This document shows, in pieces, positions 39,411 to 48,858 of a stretch of DNA of 64,000 bases (position 1 is its first letter; each line of letters opens with the position of its first letter). The notes below the pieces were generated by a model that worked only from the letters and a program-made list of their open reading frames with translations, searched no databases and had not been told where the DNA came from. The stretch spans positions 62,501 to 126,500 of the forward strand of contig WBZZ01006327.1 of assembly GCA_019918135.1 (NCBI GenBank), written 5' to 3'. Origin of the DNA: Paulinella micropora (lineage: Eukaryota; Cercozoa; Imbricatea; Euglyphida; Paulinellidae). Position numbers and translations under genes: made by a program.

Positions 39411-41498
39411 TTAGAGCTCGGCTACAACTCTGTAGTCTCGGAGAAGATTAATAGCCATAAAGGTACGAAGGCGCGCCTCGCGTTCGTCCCAGGACGGGAG
39501 TAGTCTGCCACGCAAAAAAATAGTCCCGCGAAGTTCGTGTGCTGCCAATTCAACACTGCTCTTTAAATACTTTTTAGAAGCCTTCTCTCGGAAAACAGCC
39601 AGGGCCTGCTCAAACTCTTCTACCGTTTTAGCTTCCAGCAGAAGGTCCTGGACTGACTTGGTATACCGCTTCCATAAGACCTGTGGCAAAGGGGCTTTTA
39701 CCTTGCAATGCCTGGGCATGGACGTTAGCAGAACAGCACCATTAGCTCTAACGCAGCCGCACAGCTCTGCCCCGATGTTTCCGGGCGGCAGGCATACGCG
39801 GGGCACGCGCGACTCTTGCAGAAGCATGTCCCAGTCTACCATGGCCAGTCGCCCGGGCACTGACTTCCCCTCCACGAGCGCGTACTTGCTCTGGTCGGCG
39901 AGCTTGGAAGCCTCGGTCTTGAGTTCGTCGATGACCTGCTTCAGCGGCCTGCTTTCTGGCACCTGTGCCATCCCCCTCTTCATCGTAGCGTTAGCGGGGA
40001 GGCCACGGGCCTCGAAGAATTCTTGTGCCTCCGAGTTGCCACCCCGAGCTAGCTCCAGTTTCTTAGTTCGCAGCTCAAACTCGGGCGTGCCGGCGCGCAC
40101 TAGTCCATGGGGCTCGTCCAGTGTGTAAAGGTACAAGTCGTCGCCGAGGACTTCGCCTGCCATCGTAGCCTCCAGCTCGCTCTCTATCTCGAGGTCTTCC
40201 CCGTGACCCCAAGCGTTCTTTTGGACCAGGTACAAGAACCAATGTGCCAGTGGGATAGCGGTGCTGTTGAGATTGCAGCGGGGCAGCCGCGCGCACATTA
40301 TCCGCGCGACCTTGCTGAACACCCGAGTGCCGTTAATAGTCTGGAAACGGTCCAGAACGGCGGGATCCGCCGGGCGCAACACTTCCACGACCGCCTGCCG
40401 CAGCGCCGCCAGCGCCTCCTCGTTGGAGTTCTGCGTTACGCCCGCATCGATGACGACCTTCTCGTTTCCCGTGGGCATCGCTTCGTCCAGGTACTGTTCT
40501 CGTACGTGCTTGGCGTGCAGGGTCAGGGACCTCGCCAGCTTTTCGGAAAAAGTTCTGGCGTGTTCGGTCATCATCCGCGACCAGCGCGGGTCCCCCTTGC
40601 AGTTCGAGCCCGCAGGCCGCAGCTCGTTTTCGGGTACATCGTCTTCTTCTTCTTCCGCAGAGAGCATCACGGGCACGGCGCCTATCAAGAGCTTCCGGCG
40701 TTTGGATGCATTCTCTTCCTGCAAGCGCGTGATCGTCATTTGTTGCTTCAAGGCCAGGTCCGCCAGCGCCAGCCGTGCTTCCTGTTGAGTGATGATGGCT
40801 TCCTTGTCTTTTAGTGCCAGCTCTTTGGCCTCGACCAGTTTTTGGAGCTGTGTAATCAGCACGGTTTGCAGGGCCAGGGCCCCGTCCGCCGGTCCCTTCT
40901 CAAAGCCGGCCAGCCCCGCTCGCATCGCATCACGTAGCTCCTGTGGCATTTCTTGTCGACGCACAGGCAGGGCCTGTTCCAGCGCCTCGTCGCCAGCCGA
41001 AGCCCGCGTAGCCAGGTTCGCCAACTCTTCTCGTAATGCTTTACAGCGCGGGTGGTCAAAGTGACATAACAAAGTAAGCAGATCCTTAAAGCGTACGCAC
41101 GGGACGCCCCGGTTTTCGCCCCCCTTGACTTCGCGTGCTGATGTTGTCATATCCCGATCGGCCCATGAAGTTTTGTACGGAAATTGAAAAAACTTCACGG
41201 GAAAATTTTCGGCACTAAGATGAGGCCAAATTTTATTACGCACCTGACACCACTTATTTCTGGCAGAATTTGGTTGACAGTCCGTAAAGGCGCAAATGGC
41301 ATCAGTAATGGAGAAATATTCACCCGGACCGCGCCTGATATTCGAGAAATCACGCGTCATGATTTGCATAAGCAATTTGTTTTCGTTTATCACGTTGGTA
41401 GGGTCGGCGCTACCACATGGGGCAATTGCTGCCGCGGCGTCGGCGGCGACAGTTGCCAGCGGCGCGGGGGTTACCCCGGTCGCCTCCAGCTTGTCCAT
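39411..41498 (-). CDS. BRO-N/KilA-type DNA-binding protein with coiled coil
   Basis: Starts MDKLEATGVTPAP at 41498; 695 residues, uninterrupted. Residues about 60-170 (YFSITDAICAFTDCQPNSAR ... KFFQFPYKT ... VPCVRFKDLLTLLCHFDHP) follow the layout of BRO-N/KilA-N-like domains: a domain that begins with a variable helix, an R..W..V pair, an F.FP segment, then a hydrophobic V..LL.LL helix before R.K.LR. Such DNA-binding domains are typical of large DNA viruses and phages. Residues about 215-270 form a Gln/Glu/Lys/Leu-rich coiled coil. An acidic stretch (AEEEEDDVPENE) follows, then about 400 residues of mostly helical protein that I do not recognise, including two helical, hydrophobic regions. No membrane segment. 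A role in transcription or replication control of the element is likely from the family. Confidence 0.6.
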   Translation of the reverse strand: MDKLEATGVTPAPLATVAADAAAAIAPCGSADPTNVINENKLLMQIMTRDFSNIRRGPGEYFSITDAICAFTDCQPNSARNKWCQVRNKIWPHLSAENFPVKFFQFPYKTSWADRDMTTSAREVKGGENRGVPCVRFKDLLTLLCHFDHPRCKALREELANLATRASAGDEALEQALPVRRQEMPQELRDAMRAGLAGFEKGPADGALALQTVLITQLQKLVEAKELALKDKEAIITQQEARLALADLALKQQMTITRLQEENASKRRKLLIGAVPVMLSAEEEEDDVPENELRPAGSNCKGDPRWSRMMTEHARTFSEKLARSLTLHAKHVREQYLDEAMPTGNEKVVIDAGVTQNSNEEALAALRQAVVEVLRPADPAVLDRFQTINGTRVFSKVARIMCARLPRCNLNSTAIPLAHWFLYLVQKNAWGHGEDLEIESELEATMAGEVLGDDLYLYTLDEPHGLVRAGTPEFELRTKKLELARGGNSEAQEFFEARGLPANATMKRGMAQVPESRPLKQVIDELKTEASKLADQSKYALVEGKSVPGRLAMVDWDMLLQESRVPRVCLPPGNIGAELCGCVRANGAVLLTSMPRHCKVKAPLPQVLWKRYTKSVQDLLLEAKTVEEFEQALAVFREKASKKYLKSSVELAAHELRGTIFLRGRLLPSWDEREARLRTFMAINLLRDYRVVAEL

Positions 41499-42120
41499 GT
41501 TTCGTTATCGGCTCTTTTGTGGTTCTGACAGCACGTCCGATAGTGGACAGACAAGAGATTACCAACAAGGTGTCGACAATTTTTTTACACTCCCCCCCCC
41601 CCCCTCCCTTCCCCCCCCCCTCCCCACCCGCCTCCGACAATATCGGCAAGAAAAAAACATATCGATCGGGGTGGGGTGGGGAAGGGGGAAGGGGATTTCT
41701 GTCTCTCCCACCAAAAAACAAATCGGCGATCTAGATTGCACAGATTTTTTTTTTGCGGTTGAGCCAATGGCGGGGGGGGGGGGGGGGGGAAAGGGTGGAA
41801 TGGGGAGGGGGGGGGGGAATTTTTCAGTATGAAAGAAAAAAAACCCCTCCCAACTCTATCGCCCGCTGTCTCTTGTGCGGCCACCCCCCCCGAACCTTTT
41901 GTAACAACCTACTTCCCACCGGGTGTTTGTGTGGCTGCGGGGGAGGGGGGGGGCCGTCGTTGCCAAAAAAAAGACGGTAGGGTGTCAAGTCCGATCTCTC
42001 TCTCTCTGTCTGTCTTGCGACGTACCACAAAAATGCTTGTAATGAACTGTAGGAAAAAATAAAGCAAAATCAGCGCCGGGTTCGAAGATTTTAACTTTTT
42101 CTTTTTTAAAGCGCGTGTTT
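41499..42120. repeat. Homopolymer-rich spacer
   Basis: Contains C runs at 41,590-41,625, GT/GA-rich DNA at 41,670-41,700, G runs at 41,770-41,815, and T- and A-rich ends. No gene is supported. Frames here encode only Pro/Gly-rich sequence. Confidence 0.6.
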
Positions 42121-43269
42121 TTATTTTACATTCTGTTTTTTTGTTTTTTCTTTCTCTCTCTCCCTCGTCTGTGTCCGGCGGCGGTGGTGCGGCAGCGACT
42201 GTAGCAGCGGTAGAATCATGAGACAACTCGAGTAGACCGCGTGATGACTGTATTCTTCATCTTGCTGTGCCATAGCCACGCGTATGCACGCGTCGAATCT
42301 CGTCCAGGCAGTCTGGATTTCCAAGCTTTCCATGTCGACCGCCTGGTAGTGGGGATACTCGACTGATTGCTGGGGGTGCCTGTAAAAGCCGAGCCCCCAG
42401 ATTTCTCCCGGCAGACGGCAGATACGATCGTTGGGCTTGAAAAGGCGGGTCCAGCTTCTTTGTGCCTGTTTGCCCAAGCGCTTTAATAACAAAGTATTGG
42501 CGCACTCGTCGCCAACCTGGGGCGCGCCCAGGCTAATACAGTATATATCTTTGCCCTTAAACATTTCGGTGCCAACGAGAGCTGTTAGCGTACACAGCGC
42601 ACCCCCGAGCGACATGCCTATGCGCCACAGCTTGGCCCACTCCGTCTCCTTCTTCAGTTCCTTTAGACATCGGTTGATGGCGCAACAGCGCGCCGCGTTC
42701 AAGAACCCGCTGTGGATGTGAGGGTCCGCCTTTTGGTCCAATGATGCTGCTATTTGGTATAGGGTGTCCTGCACCAGGTTGCGAGGATTTTCGGCCAGGC
42801 CCTTGAGGCGCCTAGGGAAGACCTGCAGGTCCGTCCACCTGTTGGGAGCCCTGAACGTAGCCCTGATCACCAACACTGCAACCTCTTCTATTCGCCAGAG
42901 AGTGCAGCTAATCTCGAGCCTGGGGCAGTGAAATTTCTCGGCCGGAAATTTTTCGGCCGGCACGCTGACGATTGCAGGACGAGTCGCCGTACACCTGTAC
43001 GAGCAGTCCTGAACACCCAGGACCAGGCGTTGGCAACAATCGGTGTGATTCTCCAACAATTCTGTGTTTAACCTTTCGGCTAGGGCGACGTTGACTGGGG
43101 AGTCTGTTTCGGCCGGGTCCAGCGCCTGTATTAACTGTTGGGGCTTGATGTCGCAGGCAGCGAAGATCGTGGGTAGGCAATCGGCCGAGACCGAAGTCAG
43201 TGCGGACAGCATCGCAGCTGCAATGTAGTGGTGTTTGGGCGCAGCGGCTGGGCCCCTGTCGCTGGACAT
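42121..43269 (-). CDS. Class 3 (fungal-type) lipase
   Basis: A 382-residue protein starting MSSDRGPAAAPKHH at 43269. The alpha/beta-hydrolase core is clear: IRATFRAPNRWTDLQV (135-150) matches the RGT...W..D strand of class 3 lipases, HIHSGFLNA (184-192) matches their conserved H.GF, GMSLGGAL (218-225) carries the nucleophile S220, SLGAPQVGD (246-254) matches the conserved FG.PRVG strand, and D281 (KPNDRICRLP) and H307 (YPHYQA) complete the triad. It should hydrolyse acylglycerols or phospholipids. No signal peptide is seen. The last 60 residues are low-complexity and basic. Lipases of this class occur in several giant viruses and in fungi and algae. The gene is intronless and looks whole. Confidence 0.85.
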   Translation of the reverse strand: MSSDRGPAAAPKHHYIAAAMLSALTSVSADCLPTIFAACDIKPQQLIQALDPAETDSPVNVALAERLNTELLENHTDCCQRLVLGVQDCSYRCTATRPAIVSVPAEKFPAEKFHCPRLEISCTLWRIEEVAVLVIRATFRAPNRWTDLQVFPRRLKGLAENPRNLVQDTLYQIAASLDQKADPHIHSGFLNAARCCAINRCLKELKKETEWAKLWRIGMSLGGALCTLTALVGTEMFKGKDIYCISLGAPQVGDECANTLLLKRLGKQAQRSWTRLFKPNDRICRLPGEIWGLGFYRHPQQSVEYPHYQAVDMESLEIQTAWTRFDACIRVAMAQQDEEYSHHAVYSSCLMILPLLQSLPHHRRRTQTREREKEKTKKQNVK

Positions 43270-43734
43270 CAGTTTCCTTTTTTTTACGTTTTTTTTTTAC
43301 CTTAGCCCGGCGCCGCTCCCCCTTTTTTTTGGGGGGGGGGGGAGGGGCTCTCTTTCTGTTTCCTTCGGCTTTTTTTCTTGAATTTCTTTTTGGACTGTTT
43401 CAGGGCCAGCAAAGCACCAGCTGAGGAAAGGGGCGGGAGGGGGGCGGGGCAAAGAAGAAAGAAAATCCCCCGAGACTTGGACTGCCTGACCCATCACCGT
43501 CTTCCCCCTCCCCCTTTCCACCTTATCGCACTCACACCCCAAAAAAAAGACATTTCAAAGCTGCTCTGCTTTTCTTTTTTCTCTTATTCTCTCTTGCTCT
43601 TTGTTACAAAAAGGAAACGGGGCGCGTGGCAGCGCTCTCTCCAACCAAAACCTTCCTCCCGCCCCGCGCCCGAACGTGGTTTTTTTTTGTTTCTTCTTCC
43701 CCCCCCCCCCCCCTCTTCTGTGGCGCGTTCGCGA
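43270..43734. repeat. Homopolymer-rich spacer between divergent genes
   Basis: T runs, a block of about 13 G at 43,330, mixed GC-rich DNA and finally a C/T-rich leader with a run of 14 C at 43,700. No gene is seen. Confidence 0.6.
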
Positions 43735-44692
43735 TGATGTTGGCGTGGCTAGCGTGGTGCGTGCGTGTGCCAACAGCAGTCTGACCGTCCAATGCTGGGG
43801 AAATTCCCTTGGGGAACGTCGGCCCGCGCCAGTGCGCGTGCAACCGCGGCTATTTCGACCTTTCGGGCTCAACCGCGGCCGAGCCGCGGTGCGTGACGTG
43901 CCGGGGGCTGGCGGGACAAGACGACCCGTCCTGCAGCAACAAGGGCGTCTGCGGCCCCTTGTTTACGGGAGGTGCGCCCGTGTGCACGTGCGCGAGCGGC
44001 TACGCGGGCCCGGCGTGCGAGGTGCCGCTGGCCGTGACTTTTAGGTGCGGCCTGTGCACGTTTGAGTGTGCCATCGACTATTCCTGGGCGCTGAAGCTCT
44101 CTAGCTCGCAGGATGGCGCCGTGCTGGACCAGTCCATGTACTGGTCGTGCCTGTCACGCACTGAGGATGGCGATGGCCTGCTGGAGCTGTCGCGCGCGTA
44201 CTTGTATGACGCGGCGTACGGCGGCTACCTTGGCAACGCGGACTTCTGCTTTGTAGCCTACATGTCGTTAGAATGGAAAGAGTCGCCGGAGTCTGTGCCG
44301 GCAGCCGTCGAGGCGCTGCCGTTCCGGCCCGCGCTGTGGGCCTGGAGTGAAATCGTGTACGTTCCGGGGCGGCTGCCGCTGTCGACAGATACTTTCTGCG
44401 CGTGGCCCCACAACGCGGGCGTAGCCCGCCCGGAGCTGACAGAACTGCTGCAGGCCCGGTCCCCCTGGCGCGGCAACTCGTGCGGCCGCCCCGCCGAAAG
44501 CGGGGCGGTACAAATAGCGGCGGGCTGTTACAGTGCTGGCCGCTGTCCTTGAATGCGCTGCTGCCCGCGGACTTTACGTGGTTGTACCGCTGCCGCGTGG
44601 CTAACGAGACGGTCAAAATCGACTGCGTGCTGGCCCTGTCGCCCGCGACCAAGTCCCTGCCGCTGCAGGACTTCTTGCAACAGTGTGCGTGA
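43735..44692 (+). pseudogene. EGF-like surface protein (broken, about three breaks)
   Basis: A signal peptide (MMLAWLAWCVRV) opens at 43735. The region around 43,920-44,020 encodes a typical EGF-like module (CSNKGVCGP ... CTCASGYAGPACE). The rest is rich in Cys, Trp and Tyr (for example CGLCTFECAIDYSWALKL and WSEIVYVPGRLPL) and resembles the large surface proteins elsewhere in the block. No membrane segment is visible in the span. Its short length compared with those proteins suggests a remnant. About three breaks interrupt it. Confidence 0.5.
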
Positions 44693-44978
44693 GAAAAAAA
44701 TCTCCCTTCCTCTTTTTCCTCGGGAGTTGATATAGTGGGGGGGGGGGGAAGAGAAGGAAAGGGAGACAGGAGGGTGAGGTGAAGTAAAAAGACACTTCAT
44801 TTCCCCCCTCCCTGACAAATGCCGGCGTGCGCACTGTCGCATCAACCGCCAATTCCGCCCCCCCCCCTCGGCTGTATGATGAAGCGCGCGATCTTTAATT
44901 TCAAGGCTCCCATAAAAAAAGAAATTTAGCCCAAAAATATTTTGTCTTTAAATATAAGCGCGTCGAAAAAACGAAGCA
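44693..44978. other. Spacer without gene
   Basis: A run of G at 44,737-44,748 and a run of C at 44,858-44,866, then A/T-rich DNA (aaatatttt, aatataag at 44,935-44,960) before the next frame. No gene is seen. Confidence 0.5.
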
Positions 44979-45596
44979 TTGCCAGCTATAAGCAGCAATG
45001 AACACTCGGCATCATGCCAATTGAAAACTATCAGTAAATTGAACACCATCTATCAAGAGTTGAAGGATGATGACGAGGCGAAAAAATATTTACGGTCGGG
45101 ACGACGTGCTGACGATACTGACGACTTCGCCATTTATGTGCGGACACTTCGCGGTGAAGGGCTACCTGTAGCAGAACTGAAGGACCGGATTGCTAGGCTC
45201 TTGGCAGTTCAACTTTACCTTGACACGAAGATCTTCGAACAAGTACAGAAGGGTATAAACACCAAAGCGTGGAATGTTGCAGTTCGGTCACACGACACCG
45301 AAAAGCTGGTCGAGACGTTGAAGCAAAAATTGATGAAAGCAATACACGACGAAGATTTCAAAGCAGTGGAAAAAACCTTAGCAAGAATAACCGCTTGTAA
45401 AGAAGAGATCAAGAGCTCGAAAGAGAAGAAGACGGGGTTACAAGGTGATGGCTCCCTTCTTACTGGGCCTGACAAAGAATGGGGAAAAATCACAGCATGT
45501 GAATTTTACACCAACATGCCCAAAGACGACCAAGAATATTTACAAGCGGCATTCGATCTTGGGAAAGAGCCATATACCAAACATTTCAATCGGTAG
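44979..45596 (+). CDS. Unknown helical protein of about 200 residues
   Basis: An open frame of 205 codons with lower GC content than most of the block. It lacks a nearby in-frame ATG, so the true start is uncertain and may lie upstream, be non-ATG, or be lost. The protein is helical and charged (ELKDRIARLLAVQLYLDTKI, VEKTLARITACKEEIKSSKE), without membrane segment or Cys motif. TATA-like aaatataag lies about 25 bases upstream. The function is unknown. Confidence 0.4.
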   Translation: MPAISSNEHSASCQLKTISKLNTIYQELKDDDEAKKYLRSGRRADDTDDFAIYVRTLRGEGLPVAELKDRIARLLAVQLYLDTKIFEQVQKGINTKAWNVAVRSHDTEKLVETLKQKLMKAIHDEDFKAVEKTLARITACKEEIKSSKEKKTGLQGDGSLLTGPDKEWGKITACEFYTNMPKDDQEYLQAAFDLGKEPYTKHFNR

Positions 45597-46016
45597 CCAA
45601 AAAATCTCTCCCTCGCCAGCACCGTTGTTTTTTTTTCGGGGGGGGGGGGGAAGAGAAGTGGTTTGAGTGCGAAAAGCTGTGATCATTTTCTCTAAACCAA
45701 GGGAGTAAAAAAATCTAAACCATTTGGGAAAACCAAAAAAAAAGGACAGACGCTTTCTGGACCGAACAAATTTGTTAAAAAAACATTAGGCTTTGAGGCT
45801 GCATGCTCCGCACGTCGTGGTGTGCTGGTTGGTTTTTGGCCGGATGTTGCTGTGACATTGCGCAAGGCATGCTTTGTTTTTTGCCGCCAAAAAGGAAACA
45901 CGCGTTTTCTTGTTTTAATCAGACTAAATTAAAAAAAAAAAGCCAAAACCATTTCTTCCCTAGTAAGACGCGTACTATTTTCTTCCAATTCTTGCCTTAA
46001 ACTTTTTTTACTGTCT
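45597..46016. other. Spacer between convergent genes
   Basis: Contains a run of 12 G near 45,640, then A- and T-rich mixed sequence. Nothing coding is supported. Confidence 0.5.
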
Positions 46017-48187
46017 TCAGTCGAGTTCGGGCTTCCTGACGCTCCCATGGAACATGGATTCTAGGTTGTTAATACAAGTCGCCAGGGCGTCGTTGCGTGC
46101 TTTGCGCAAGGGGCGCGCCTTCTTGGCCTCGCAGACCAGGGTGTCTTCCAAGCTCTGCGCTAGCAGCGCGTGCAGCGGACACTTCGTATCGAGCCAGCCG
46201 GCGCACACGTTCCAGCCCGCGCTCTTGAGGCCGAACAGAAACCGCTGCAGCACCGTGGCGGAGCAGTGCAGGCGCACCGACAACTCCAGGCCGTGGGTGA
46301 ACAGCGGCGGGCGCCGCAGCTGGCGGCGGGTGTACTGCATGTGCGGCGCCGATTCAAAGAACAAATGCAGATAATTCACGCAGTTGCTCATGAGGCGGTA
46401 CGCCCACACCGCCTGGATCGAGCGGACGCCGGCGTCGTGTTCTTGCTCGTGGTCGCCCTTTTGCTGCTGCTTGGAGATAATCTTGATCAGCCGTCGTGCG
46501 CTCAGGCGGTGCAGCAGCGTCATAAAGCCCTGCAAATAAACCATGACCATCTCCATGATCGGCAGGCTGTCCGCCAGCCCCGCGGGCTCCTCCCACCAGT
46601 TATGTCTGGTGCGCACTGGAACCGCGCGCTTTTCAGCTGATGGCAGCAGCAGCTCATCGCTCTCGGCCTGCAGCACGAGCTGTTGTGCGTACACCGTGCG
46701 CGCCAACCTCAGCGTGGCATCCCCCGCGACAAAGCGCGACACCAGCAGGCACAGCTCTTCGAGCTTGGCCGGCTCCAGCTCGAACGGGCGCAGCGTGTGC
46801 TCTAACATCAGCAGCGCGCGCACCTGGCTCAGACCGCTTAGTACCTCCGTCGCGAGCTCCGTGCCCAGCATCTCCTCGACCGTGGCCCCGACCGTATCCT
46901 CGACTTCCTGGGTCAGGTACGCACACAGTTCGGGCGTGATCGCGCCGTAGCGCCTGCCCAGTGACTCCTCCGTCCACGGCGGCAGCACGGCGGCCGCGCT
47001 GTTAGCGATGATCGCGGTCGTGCACACGGTGGCCACCCCGTCGCGGTCGTGCAGGGCCGCCAGGTTGTGGTTCAGGGCCCTGGGCACCCTGAGCAGGGGG
47101 TTCAGCGCTATGCCCTCCACGCCGTCCGACAGCACCGAACGTACCAGCACGGCGTTTTCGCGCACGTACCTGTACAACAGGTTCACGTCCCGTGCCTCCA
47201 GGGCCGGCAGCGCCAGCACGTCCCTGCACATGCGTGTCACCGCATTTAGCGTTTCGTGGCCCAGCTCTTCTTCGCAGGGGACCGCCGTAGTGCCGCGGGG
47301 CAACGCGCAGAACAGCTCGTCCCTCACGACCTGGCGCCACTTGCGCCGGGCGCCCTCACGCGCCGGCAGCCAGGGCGGACTGTTGCCAAACAGCTTGCCC
47401 AGCGCAGCGTAGAAGAGCAACAAATGCCACTGTGCCTCCGTCCTGATCAGGGCGCGGGGCGCCGCGTCGGCGCCCGCCACCGCAAGTCCCGCCAGCTCGG
47501 CGTGCAGGGCGCCGCTCCAGCCAAAGCGCTTGGAGGCTACCAAGAAGCTCTCTACCAAAGCCGCGGGGCGGTAGCACACCGACTCGATCGGCATCGCCCG
47601 CTGGCACAGCGGCGCCTGCTTGTCTCGTTGCGGCATGGCAAACATCACGCACACGGGAGGCACACAGTCGTTCAGGGCCGTCTGTGGTTGTACACTGTTC
47701 TGCTCGCCTCCGACGAGCACGACCTGGACGCGCCGTTCCGTCGTACAGTACTTCAAACACCAACCGGTGCCGAACGTCTGCAAGTCGTTCACGCGCTTCC
47801 AGTCTACCTCCGCGTAGTCCGGCGCAGGTGGCAGGGGGCGTCCACTAGTGTCACCGGTGTCACCGTGGTGTTCACCAGTGTCACCGGTGTCGACAGAACG
47901 GCGTTCACCAGTGTCACCGGTGTCGACAGAGGAGCGTTCACCAGTGTCGCGTCTGCTAAGTTCACCGCATCGTTTGTCACAGACGCGTCTACCGCCGCAT
48001 CCGTCGAGTTTGTCTTAGCCACCGGCGCATCCGTCGCCACTTCCGTGACGGCCTGGCTATCGCTGGGCTCGCTCGTGACGGCCTGGCTACCGCTGGGCTC
48101 GCTCGTGACGGCCTGGCTACCGCTGGGCTCGCTCGTGACGGCCTGGCTACCGCTGGGCTCGCTCTCTAATCTGGTAGCCTCGCCCAC
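46017..48187 (-). pseudogene. Unknown protein with repeat-rich N-terminal region (possibly broken, about one break)
   Basis: The main frame (about 590 codons, ending at 46017) encodes a largely helical, Leu/Ala/Arg-rich protein with many Cys and His but no motif I can name; TRHNWWEEPAGL and LMSNCVNYLHLFFES are its most distinctive parts. The 5' part (47.8-48.19 kb) encodes tandem SEPSGSQAVT units followed by Val/Thr/Asp-rich repeats. No ATG is found for the main frame near its 5' end, so the two parts may be one gene with about one break, or two overlapping genes. No signal peptide or membrane segment. The function is unknown. Confidence 0.45.
48041..48166. repeat. Tandem 30-bp repeats (SEPSGSQAVT units)
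   Basis: Four copies of a 30-bp unit (plus strand ctcgctcgtgacggcctggc and on) encode ten-residue SEPSGSQAVT repeats on the minus strand. Copies are nearly identical. A second, shorter imperfect repeat (caccagtgtcaccggtgtc) lies next to it at 47,850-47,950. Confidence 0.9.
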
Positions 48188-48189
48188 AA

Positions 48190-48858
48190 TTTCTGCCGCC
48201 TCCTGAAAACTGGATCCCCAAAAAAAAGAAACTACAGTCCCCCCCCCCCCCCAAAAAAGAAAGCTACGGCCTTTTATTTGCTACACTTTTTTTTTGTTGC
48301 CTCTTCCCCACACCGCCTCCTATTTTTTTTTCTATGCTGTCCACCTACATTTCCTCTCCCCCCCCCTCCATCTCCCCCTCCCCCGGTTGTCTGCCGCAGG
48401 CTCTCGACAAGTGTCTGTCTGCGGTGTTTGGTGGCTGCGTCTCAAACCTTTTCCATTCCCATTCCCATTCCAATTCCCATTCCCTCTCCCCCCGTCTTTT
48501 TCTGGCCCTTTCCCCACCATTTTCTCTCTCCCCCTTCTTTTTTTTTGGCCCTTTCCCCACCATTTTCCCTCTCCCCCTTCTTTTTTTTTGGCCCTTTCCC
48601 CACCATTTTCCCTCTCCCCCGTCTTTTTTTTTTGGCCCTTTCCCCACCATTTTCCCTCTCCCCCGTCTTTTTTTTTGGCCCTTTCCCCACCATTTTCCCT
48701 CTCCCCCGTCTTTTTTTTTTGGCCCTTTCCCCACCATTTTCCCTCTCCCCCGTCTTTTTTTTTGGCCCTTTCCCCACCATTTTCCCTCCCCCCCCTTCTT
48801 CGCCAGCACAAACTTTTTTTTTTCTTTCTTTTTCACAACGCGGGGGGAGGGGATGGGA
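48190..48858 (+). repeat. Pyrimidine-rich tandem 43-44-bp repeats
   Basis: From about 48,500 to 48,795 the plus strand repeats ggccctttccccaccatttt followed by ccctctcccccgtctttttt about seven times, with a period near 43-44 bp set by the length of the T run. To the left, short ccattcccattcc units occur at 48,450-48,490. No gene is supported; long Pro/Phe-rich frames arise from the repeat. Confidence 0.9.
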
